Shown here: in pieces, positions 1 to 6,057 of the stretch
Numbering within the stretch: position 1 is the first letter of the stretch
Layout of the letters: every line of letters starts with the position of its first letter
Assembly: GCA_017410745.1 (NCBI GenBank)
Contig: JAFPPJ010000009.1
Coordinates: 1 to 6,910 of the forward strand
Length of the DNA: 6,910 nt
Origin: Oscillospiraceae bacterium
GTDB lineage: Bacteria > Bacillota > Clostridia > Oscillospirales > Ruminococcaceae
Reading direction: 5' to 3'
Translations under genes and position numbers: made by a program
Notes under the pieces: model-generated
Seen by the model: only the letters and a program-made list of their open reading frames with translations
Databases searched by the model: none
Told to the model about the DNA's origin: nothing

Positions 1-394
1 CCATAAGCTCCTCCGCTCTCTTGTCAGTATCTGCGGGAGAACGTCCGGCATTCAGATATCCGGGCACTGTGATATTCTCAAAAAGAGAGAGATTGCTCAC
101 AAGATGCATCTGCTGGAATATGAAGCCGAAATCAGTGCAGCGAAGTGCAGAAAGCTTCTTTTCGCTCATCTTGACTATATCCTCGCCCTTATACATCACC
201 TGTCCGCCCGTTGCCCTGTCCATACCGCTCAGGGCATAAAGAGTGGTGGATTTGCCGGAACCCGATGCACCCATTATTATAGTGAAGTCGCCCTCATATA
301 TATCAAGGTCAAGTCCCGTAAGTATATGCACCTGTCCGCCGTTGTGAGCGAAGCTTTTGCACAGTCCCTTTGCGGAAAGTATAGTATTTTTCAT
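1..394 (-). CDS. ABC transporter ATP-binding protein, MacB/LolD/SalX type (partial, C-terminus beyond left edge)
   Basis: This is the nucleotide-binding subunit of an ABC transporter; it would hydrolyse ATP on the cytoplasmic face of the membrane to drive a partner permease. The visible 131 residues start MKNTILSAKGLCKSF. They contain a perfect Walker A (GASGSGKST, residues 42–50) and a Q-loop (FGFIFQQMHL, key Gln 94/95), followed by a segment ending at LSLFENITVPGYLN. That spacing and the short loop before the Q-loop fit the MacB/LolD/FtsE/SalX group, which in Firmicutes usually pairs with an FtsX-like permease for peptide or antibiotic export or resistance. The signature motif, Walker B and H-loop lie past the window, as would any permease gene, so the substrate is unknown. 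The ATG at 392–394 is preceded by a good ribosome binding site and its own promoter. Family assignment is firm; the subtype is inference. Confidence 0.93.
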   Translation of the reverse strand, partial: MKNTILSAKGLCKSFAHNGGQVHILTGLDLDIYEGDFTIIMGASGSGKSTTLYALSGMDRATGGQVMYKGEDIVKMSEKKLSALRCTDFGFIFQQMHLVSNLSLFENITVPGYLNAGRSPADTDKRAEELM

Positions 395-402
395 TCAGAC
401 CG

Positions 403-410
403 CTCCCTTC
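403..410 (-). promoter_or_regulatory. Ribosome binding site of the ABC ATPase gene
   Basis: On the minus strand GAAGGGAG lies 8 nt before the ATG at 394. This is a strong Shine-Dalgarno match and supports that start over later in-frame methionines. Confidence 0.75.
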
Positions 411-418
411 ATTTGATG

Positions 419-432
419 AGTATAGTATACCA
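419..432 (-). promoter_or_regulatory. Putative extended -10 promoter for the ABC ATPase gene, with overlapping TATACT boxes
   Basis: Reading the minus strand, TGGTATACTATACT contains two TATACT hexamers sharing one base, at 424–429 and 419–424. The upstream one is preceded by TGn, giving an extended -10 element. No good -35 box (TTGACA-like) is visible 16–18 bp upstream, which is tolerable for extended -10 promoters. Transcription would begin near 412–417, leaving a short leader of roughly 20 nt that holds the ribosome binding site. The position, just downstream of a terminator and upstream of a well-formed start, supports the call. It is a pattern match only. Confidence 0.5.
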
Positions 433-474
433 CCGCAAGTATTAAGAAATCATTATGAGAATACCGGCATATTG

Positions 475-489
475 CACAAATCTATTGTG
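475..489. repeat. Short inverted repeat CACAA-N5-TTGTG upstream of the ABC ATPase promoter
   Basis: A perfect 5-bp inverted repeat with a 5-nt spacer (CACAAATCTATTGTG) sits about 45–60 bp upstream of the putative -10 box, in the only real intergenic gap of the window. Its size and symmetry would suit a dimeric regulator's operator, and such ABC genes are often regulated. A 5-bp arm can easily occur by chance, so this is a weak call. Confidence 0.2.
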
Positions 490-500
490 ATCCGTTATGC

Positions 501-524
501 AAAAGCGCTGCCTTACAGCAGCGC
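501..524 (-). terminator. Intrinsic terminator closing the ispG–polC–Nudix–methyltransferase unit
   Basis: On the minus strand GCGCTGC (518–524) and GCAGCGC (505–511) form a perfect GC-rich 7-bp stem with a 6-nt loop, followed at once by TTTT (501–504) and then GCAT. The U-run is short, so termination may be incomplete, but the stem is strong. There is no T-run on the other side, so it points to the minus strand only. The TAA stop of the methyltransferase (513–515) lies inside the loop. Confidence 0.75.
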
Positions 525-1223
525 CATATTCTTTGTATATATAAGATGATGGAAGAAGGCTATCTTCCTGTACTCACTTATTTGCGACACTCTCATCTCG
601 AGCTGTGCCATTCTCTTCTGCCATTCCTCATCGGAGTGCTTTTCCTGATTCTGCTGCAGATCCCAGAAAGTGCGTATACCGTAATTTTCCTTCAGTTCAA
701 GACAGCTCATCCAGTTGGATATGTCCTCATCCTCATAGTAGCGTATCTCGCCGAACTTCGATGCGGCGCTGTTGTGTCCGTCGAGCAGAGCCTCTGCCTT
801 GTCCGCATCATCGAGCAGGACTGCCATCTGCATCACTCGTCCCGCACGGTTGTGCTTCACGACAGATAGTCTTCCGCCGGGTCTGAGCACACACGCAAGA
901 GCATTGAGCACCTCGAACTTATTGTCGATATATTCGAGCACGTTATGGCAAATGACCATATCAAAGCTGTCGGTCTCCATTTCGTTGACAGCGGAGATAT
1001 CGCCGACGATCTGTTCATACGGATGATCTCTCCATGCATCTTTGAGCATCTCCTCCGAGGGCTCAACAGCTACAACTGTATTGTCCGCTGCATAATGATC
1101 TGCCGTTATCCCCTGCCCGCTCCCGAAATCGAGTATACGCAGGCCCTTCACATCGCCTATCTGCTGCCATACTATACGCTTCATAAGTCTGTTCCATGCG
1201 GGTATTTCCGTTATACTGTGCAT
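513..1223 (-). CDS. Class I SAM-dependent methyltransferase, CmoM/SmtA-like
   Basis: A 236-residue class I (Rossmann-fold) methyltransferase using S-adenosylmethionine, probably cytoplasmic (no signal peptide or membrane segment seen). Motif I is ILDFGSGQG (residues 30–38). The acidic ribose-binding residue is Glu54 (VAVEPS), the post-II/IV region is SFDMVICHNVLEY (86–98), and LRPGG is at 113–117. Beyond the generic fold, several segments resemble remembered E. coli CmoM (SmtA), the tRNA wobble 5-carboxymethoxyuridine methyltransferase: the N-terminal VWQQI, HNVLEYI, the post-LRPGG HN.(A)G stretch near 124–128, GIRTFWDL (182–189), and a C-terminal LE.R...Y pattern. The true substrate is not shown; a small molecule or another RNA remains possible. 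The ATG is 3 nt past the Nudix stop with a ribosome binding site inside the Nudix 3' end, implying coupled translation. The last codons (MALL-stop) form part of the terminator hairpin. Confidence 0.88.
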   Translation of the reverse strand: MHSITEIPAWNRLMKRIVWQQIGDVKGLRILDFGSGQGITADHYAADNTVVAVEPSEEMLKDAWRDHPYEQIVGDISAVNEMETDSFDMVICHNVLEYIDNKFEVLNALACVLRPGGRLSVVKHNRAGRVMQMAVLLDDADKAEALLDGHNSAASKFGEIRYYEDEDISNWMSCLELKENYGIRTFWDLQQNQEKHSDEEWQKRMAQLEMRVSQISEYRKIAFFHHLIYTKNMALL

Positions 1224-1226
1224 ATT

Positions 1227-1234
1227 TCACCTTT
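1227..1234 (-). promoter_or_regulatory. Ribosome binding site of the methyltransferase gene, overlapping the Nudix stop
   Basis: On the minus strand AAAGGTGA precedes the methyltransferase ATG by 3 nt, with the AGGTG core ending 4 nt before it. The TGA of this site is itself the Nudix stop codon. Ribosomes ending the Nudix gene would sit on the next start, which suggests translational coupling. Confidence 0.7.
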
Positions 1235-1703
1235 CGTCGTTGGAAAAGAACTTCACGCCTTCATGCCTGTCTTTAAGCTCTGTCTTGAAAAATGTCGGAT
1301 ACATGGTGATATCATCATCGGGGCTTGCCCATACCAGATGCTCAGTGACGCTGCCCTCCATGAAATCCCGGCTCACAGGCTCAAAATCATCGGGCACCTT
1401 CATATAGAAATAGTAGCCTATCTCATAGATCAGCTTGCCCATATTAGACGGGGCATCACCGTAAAAATAATTCTCATTGATAAATCCGAGACGTTCTGTC
1501 TCAAGGCGAACGCCCGTTTCCTCCATTACCTCGCGGATTACCGCTTCCTCAGCAGTCTCGCCGAACTTCACTCTCCCGCCTACTGTATAGAGATAATCTT
1601 CACGGTCATTGTGAGCCATGAGCAGCCTGCCGTTCTTCATTATGATCGCACCCACACGGATACTTATGAGCCCTTCGCTGCAGGGCACTGTCATATCTTC
1701 CAT
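1227..1703 (-). CDS. Nudix hydrolase (MutT-like), substrate unknown
   Basis: A 158-residue single-domain Nudix protein. Such enzymes cleave nucleoside diphosphates linked to a moiety X, using a Mg2+-bound Glu cluster. The Nudix box is complete at residues 43–65: Gly43, five residues, Glu49, seven residues, then REVMEETGV (57–65), with the catalytic/metal residues Arg57, Glu58, Glu61 and Glu62 present. It is preceded by the usual beta strands (VGAIIMKNGRLLMAHN) and the GG of the box entry. The C-terminal part, with EHLVWASPDDDI followed by YPTFFKTEL, resembles many Firmicute Nudix proteins of unassigned substrate. Candidates include ADP-ribose-type or modified nucleotides, but nothing here decides. 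Start: the ATG at 1701–1703 has AGAGAGG 7 nt upstream; Met4 is less well placed. It follows polC by 34 nt with no hairpin between, and its stop abuts the methyltransferase start. Confidence 0.93.
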   Translation of the reverse strand: MEDMTVPCSEGLISIRVGAIIMKNGRLLMAHNDREDYLYTVGGRVKFGETAEEAVIREVMEETGVRLETERLGFINENYFYGDAPSNMGKLIYEIGYYFYMKVPDDFEPVSRDFMEGSVTEHLVWASPDDDITMYPTFFKTELKDRHEGVKFFSNDER

Positions 1704-1710
1704 ATATCCG

Positions 1711-1717
1711 CCTCTCT
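1711..1717 (-). promoter_or_regulatory. Ribosome binding site of the Nudix gene
   Basis: AGAGAGG on the minus strand, 7 nt before the ATG at 1703, within the 34-nt polC–Nudix gap. It favours this ATG over the in-frame one three codons later. Confidence 0.65.
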
Positions 1718-1737
1718 GTCGTCGCTTGACTGCATTA

Positions 1738-4700
1738 TCAGAACAGCGACATCTGTACCGATTTAGGCAGATCTCCTGTTGCTCCGATAGATTCGAGCTT
1801 CTCCATTACCGATCTTCCTACTCCTGGAGTTTCCGCAAGATCCTCCACCGATATGAATTCGCCCTTCTTTACCGTCTCGCAGAGTATCTTCGCCGCAACT
1901 TCGCCTACGCCCGATACACGGGAAATAGGCATCCTTATGCTGCCGTCCTCCACCGTGAATCTTGTGGCATCGGACTTCATGATGTCAACGGGCAGGAATT
2001 TTATCCCTCGTGCCATCATCTCATTGACAAGCATCAGCATTTCTCCGAGATCCTTATCCCTTGCTGTATGAGGAAGGGACGGATCGTTTATTTCCTTGAG
2101 CTTATGCTGTACGGCACTTCTGCCGAGCATAACTATCTCGGGGTCGAACACCTGCCCCTTTACAGTGAATGTGGTAGCATAGAACTCCACGGGATGATAT
2201 ACCTTGAACCACGCAAGCTTGTTCGCAGCAATGACATATGCGGCTGCATGGGCTTTCGGGAACATGTACTTTATTTTAAGGCAGCTGTCGATATACCATT
2301 CGGGTACGTCGTGATCCCTCATGGTCTGCTTCATTTCTTCCGTAAGGAGCTTAGGAGCCTTTCCCTTACGGGTGATCTCCATGATCTTGAACGACAGGTT
2401 GGGGTCTACACCGTGATAGATAAGATAGGTCATGATACCGTCACGGCAGCCTATTACCTCGGATATTGTGCATATGCCGTTCTTTATCAGTTCCTGTGCA
2501 TTTCCGAGCCATACATCCGTACCATGTGACAGACCCGATATCTGCAACAGGTCGGAGAACTTGGTGGGCTTCGCATCAAGAAGCATTCCCATCGCAAAGC
2601 CGGTGCCCATCTCGGGTATACCGAGAGTGCCCGTCTTCCATCCTATATCCTCCGCAGTAACGCCAAGTGCCTCGGGTGACTGATACAGGCTCATGACCTT
2701 TTCATCCGCGGGAAATATGGTGTGGGTATCTATGCCCGTCATATCTTCAAGATGCTTGTATATTGTCGGTACATCGTGTCCGAGCTCATCGAGCTTGAGT
2801 ATGGTATCATGCATGGAGTTGAAGTCGAAATGCGTGGTGACAAGATGTGACTTCGGATCCTCTGCAGGGCGCTGCACCGCTGTGAAATCATACACCTCGT
2901 AATCGGAGGGCACTACGACCATTCCTCCGGGATGCTGTCCTGTGGTGCGCTTTACGCCTGTACAGCCGAGGGTGAGCCTGTTCTCCTCCGCGCGGGTGAC
3001 AGTCTTGCCTATGGCTTCGAGATAGTGCTTGACAAAGCCGTATGCTGTCTTTTCAGCCACCGTACCGATAGTGCCCGCCTTGAACACGTTCTCGCTGCCG
3101 AACAGTGTTCTTGTATATTCATGGGCATAGGGCTGATATTCGCCGGAGAAGTTAAGGTCGATATCAGGTGCTTTGTCTCCGTTGAATCCCAGGAACGTTT
3201 CAAATGGGATATCATGTCCCTCACGGCGGTATTCGGTGCCGCATTCGGGGCATTTCTTGGGAGGCAGGTCATATCCCGAGCCTACCGAGCCGTCGGTTAT
3301 GAATTCGCTCTTCTTGCAGTTGGGGCATATATAGTGCGGCGGCAGTGAGTTTACCTCGGATATACCCGACATATTCGCCACGAATGACGAGCCTACAGAA
3401 CCTCTCGATCCCACCTGATATCCGTTCTCGTTTGAGTTTGCCACAAGCTTCTGTGCTATCATGTACAGCACGGCAAATCCGTTCTTGACAATGGATGTGA
3501 GCTCCTTGTCAAGTCTTGCACGCACTATCTCGGGCAGCGGATCGCCGTATTCCTGCTTTGCCCGCTCCCATGTGATCCTCGGCAGCTCCTCCTCTGCGTT
3601 GTCAAGGGATGGAGTATATGTTCCGGGCGGGATGGGCTTTATGTCATTATCCACCATATCCGCGATAAGATTGGGATTTGTGACAACTACCTCGTATGCC
3701 TTTTCCTCGCCGAGATACGCAAATTCCTCGAGCATCTCATCGGTAGTGCGCAGATACAGCGGTGGCTGATTCTCCGCATCGGAGAACTTCTCATAGGTAA
3801 GTATCTTCCTGAACACAGCACCCTCGGGATCGAGGAAATGCACGTCACAGGTAGCGCACACGGGTATGCCGAGAGCATCGCCGAGCTTGACGATGGTGCG
3901 GTTGAATTCCCACAGGTCTTCTTTGCTGCGAATATTGTCATAGTCTTCATCGCGTATGAGAAATTCGTTGTTCTGCCACGGCTGTATCTCAAGATAGTCG
4001 TAGAACGATGCGATGTCAAGAAGCACATCCCAGGGTCTGCCGTCTCTTACTGCGGTATAGAGCTCACCCGATTCGCAGGCACTTCCCACTATCAGACCCT
4101 CTCTGTGCGTCATAAGCTCCGACATGGGTATCCTGGGCACTCTCGAATAGTATTTCAGATGTCCGTAGGACACCAGCTTGTAGAGATTTTTAAGTCCCGC
4201 ATTATTGCGGACGAGCAGTATCTGATGATAGGGTCTGAGTTTTCTCGCATCAACTCCGCTCATCATCTCATCTATCTGTGATATTTTTGTACAGTTCTTT
4301 TCTTCCTCGAGCCTCGCAGCAAGCTTTATATATATGCGTCCGAGCATCTTGGCATCCTCAAATGCCCTGTGGTGATCGAATTCACCAAGTTCAAGATGCT
4401 TTGCTACGATATTTAGCTTGTGCTTGTTGAGTTCGGGCAGCATGCTTCTGCACATTACCACCGTATCTATAACGGAGAACTTGAAATCTATCCCCTGTCT
4501 GAGGCAGGCAGCCTTGATAAATGAGGTATCAAAGCCCGCATTATGTGCGATAAGCACGGGCTCTTCACCGCAGTACTCGATAAACTGCAGCAGTGCTTCA
4601 CGCTCTGTGGGAGCGCCCTTTACCATATCCTGTGTTATGCCTGTGAGCTTGGTTATCCTTTCGGGTATCTGCCGCTCCGGGTCACAGAAGGAATTGAACA

Positions 4701-6057
4701 CATCGCAGAGTTCAAGGTCGCGCAGCCTTACAGCACCGAATTCTATTATACGGTCGTCCTGTGCGGAAAATCCTGTGGTCTCAAGGTCGAATACTATCAT
4801 TTCTCCCCTGATGGGCTTATCCTTGTATACACGCACGGCATTGACCATATCATTCACGCTGTATGCTTCGCAGCCGTATATTATCTTTATATCGCCGCCG
4901 TTCTTTCGTATATCCTCGCAGGCAGCGACTGCTTCGGGGAATGCCTGCACTCCGCCGTGATCCGTCACCGCAATAGCCTTATGCCCCCATGAATACGCCC
5001 TGTTGATAAGATCCTTTGCGGTATTCATGGCATCCATCGTGGAATAGTTGGTATGCATATGCAGCTCTACGCGCTTGTTCTCACACTTGTCCTGTCTCTT
5101 CTTCCTCTTTACCGTCATGATGTCATAGGCGGTGAAGACGAATTCATTGTCGAACTTATCAAAATCAAGCTTGCCGTGGCATACCACGGATGTGCCCTTT
5201 TTCAGCGCGGCAAGAGGGTTCTCCTCGCTCTGATCCTGGAACGCCTTTATGTTCACAGAGCCGGAGTAATCGGTGATGCTCACGGTAATGATGCGCTTGT
5301 CCTCGCCCTTCTTGCTGTGTATCTCCTTCTCGGCATAGTCGAATACATCGCCGAATATGGTTATATCCCTCATGGGCTCGGTAAGCTCACCGATGCTTTT
5401 TACCTTGTCAGCATGGATGAATTTGCCCTTTATTACCTGAGCGCCGTCCGATTCTATCGGGAGCTCGCGGAAGTCCACCGTGACAGTATTTTCATCTGAT
5501 ATACCCGTGGAATATACCACAGGCTGTTCGGGAGGCTCTTCGGGAGCGGTCATGGTCTGCTCGTATGCAAGTCTCATGCGTTCATCGTCGCTGTCCTCGT
5601 GTCCTTCCTCACGCACGAGCCTCACGGTATACTTAGATGAGAACTGCCTGTTTATCTCATCGGCGAGCACGCCCTCGAAATTCTCCTTAGACAGGAGCTG
5701 TACACCGCCGTGCTTTATGCGTATGACGACAGTATTCTCCTCCGTCCAGTAAAGCGCACCGTCAAAATGTCCGTTTATGAGAGGCAGCCTTCTTTTAAGG
5801 CGCTGTACTATCTCGGATACATACTTAGGCTCGAACATATCCGGGGTATATCTGCACTCAAGCGTGAGATCGTCTATACCCAGCGCCATTACTGCATTAT
5901 CCTCAAAAGTCCGTGCATTCTCGCAGCTTATCAGACAGTTGAATTTAGCGAATACGCTGACCTTCTTCCCTGCCTTGTCCGAGACGAGCTTCAGCATCTC
6001 GCCCTTGCCGACAGGATTGGGCATATCTATCCCGTCAAAAAGCTCCTTGACTATCAT
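1738..6057 (-). CDS. polC: DNA polymerase III PolC-type, Gram-positive replicative polymerase with built-in 3'-5' exonuclease
   Basis: This is the replicative DNA polymerase of low-GC Gram-positives, acting at the fork with clamp and loader. At 1439 residues it matches B. subtilis PolC (about 1437). Domain order: N-terminal domain (about 1–170), acidic linker, OB fold (about 205–320), PHP domain (about 328–750, ELHMHTNYS with His333/His335, DVH at 738–740) split by a DnaQ-like exonuclease (about 419–585), then the polymerase core. Exonuclease residues are all present: Asp424, Glu426 (FDLETTG), Asp510 (HNAGFD), His563 and Asp568. A four-Cys zinc site (911, 914, 936, 939) precedes the catalytic Asp965/Asp967 (PDIDLNF); the third Asp is probably 1090 (KLDELGHD). 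GLSHGTDVWLGNAQ (1175–1188) and MFPKAHAAAY (1265–1274) are characteristic core motifs. The C-terminus is a clamp-binding QMSLF. The start overlaps the ispG stop (ATGA) and has a ribosome binding site. No frameshift or lost residue seen. Confidence 0.99.
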   Translation of the reverse strand: MIVKELFDGIDMPNPVGKGEMLKLVSDKAGKKVSVFAKFNCLISCENARTFEDNAVMALGIDDLTLECRYTPDMFEPKYVSEIVQRLKRRLPLINGHFDGALYWTEENTVVIRIKHGGVQLLSKENFEGVLADEINRQFSSKYTVRLVREEGHEDSDDERMRLAYEQTMTAPEEPPEQPVVYSTGISDENTVTVDFRELPIESDGAQVIKGKFIHADKVKSIGELTEPMRDITIFGDVFDYAEKEIHSKKGEDKRIITVSITDYSGSVNIKAFQDQSEENPLAALKKGTSVVCHGKLDFDKFDNEFVFTAYDIMTVKRKKRQDKCENKRVELHMHTNYSTMDAMNTAKDLINRAYSWGHKAIAVTDHGGVQAFPEAVAACEDIRKNGGDIKIIYGCEAYSVNDMVNAVRVYKDKPIRGEMIVFDLETTGFSAQDDRIIEFGAVRLRDLELCDVFNSFCDPERQIPERITKLTGITQDMVKGAPTEREALLQFIEYCGEEPVLIAHNAGFDTSFIKAACLRQGIDFKFSVIDTVVMCRSMLPELNKHKLNIVAKHLELGEFDHHRAFEDAKMLGRIYIKLAARLEEEKNCTKISQIDEMMSGVDARKLRPYHQILLVRNNAGLKNLYKLVSYGHLKYYSRVPRIPMSELMTHREGLIVGSACESGELYTAVRDGRPWDVLLDIASFYDYLEIQPWQNNEFLIRDEDYDNIRSKEDLWEFNRTIVKLGDALGIPVCATCDVHFLDPEGAVFRKILTYEKFSDAENQPPLYLRTTDEMLEEFAYLGEEKAYEVVVTNPNLIADMVDNDIKPIPPGTYTPSLDNAEEELPRITWERAKQEYGDPLPEIVRARLDKELTSIVKNGFAVLYMIAQKLVANSNENGYQVGSRGSVGSSFVANMSGISEVNSLPPHYICPNCKKSEFITDGSVGSGYDLPPKKCPECGTEYRREGHDIPFETFLGFNGDKAPDIDLNFSGEYQPYAHEYTRTLFGSENVFKAGTIGTVAEKTAYGFVKHYLEAIGKTVTRAEENRLTLGCTGVKRTTGQHPGGMVVVPSDYEVYDFTAVQRPAEDPKSHLVTTHFDFNSMHDTILKLDELGHDVPTIYKHLEDMTGIDTHTIFPADEKVMSLYQSPEALGVTAEDIGWKTGTLGIPEMGTGFAMGMLLDAKPTKFSDLLQISGLSHGTDVWLGNAQELIKNGICTISEVIGCRDGIMTYLIYHGVDPNLSFKIMEITRKGKAPKLLTEEMKQTMRDHDVPEWYIDSCLKIKYMFPKAHAAAYVIAANKLAWFKVYHPVEFYATTFTVKGQVFDPEIVMLGRSAVQHKLKEINDPSLPHTARDKDLGEMLMLVNEMMARGIKFLPVDIMKSDATRFTVEDGSIRMPISRVSGVGEVAAKILCETVKKGEFISVEDLAETPGVGRSVMEKLESIGATGDLPKSVQMSLF

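Noticed and set aside
104..445. 113-codon open frame on the plus strand opposite the ABC ATPase gene
   Set aside because: The minus strand carries a perfect Walker A and Q-loop in frame; the plus frame has no support.
461..470. ATACCGGCAT near-palindrome in the intergenic region
   Set aside because: Only the four central pairs and outer A/T pairs match, with a mismatch inside; too short to call a site.
1734..1739. GATAAT on the minus strand at the polC stop as a possible promoter for the Nudix gene
   Set aside because: No acceptable -35 at 16–18 bp, and the 34-nt gap and lack of terminator favour read-through from polC. A weak internal promoter cannot be excluded.
945..1766. 273-codon open frame on the plus strand opposite the methyltransferase and Nudix genes
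   Set aside because: It is fully antisense to two genes with clear motifs, and its protein is rich in His/Cys/Tyr with no recognisable domain. It is a shadow of reverse-strand codon bias.
1618..2529. 303-codon open frame on the plus strand across the Nudix gene and polC 3' end
   Set aside because: Antisense to polC and the Nudix gene, spans a real gene boundary, has no family motif and no convincing ribosome binding site.
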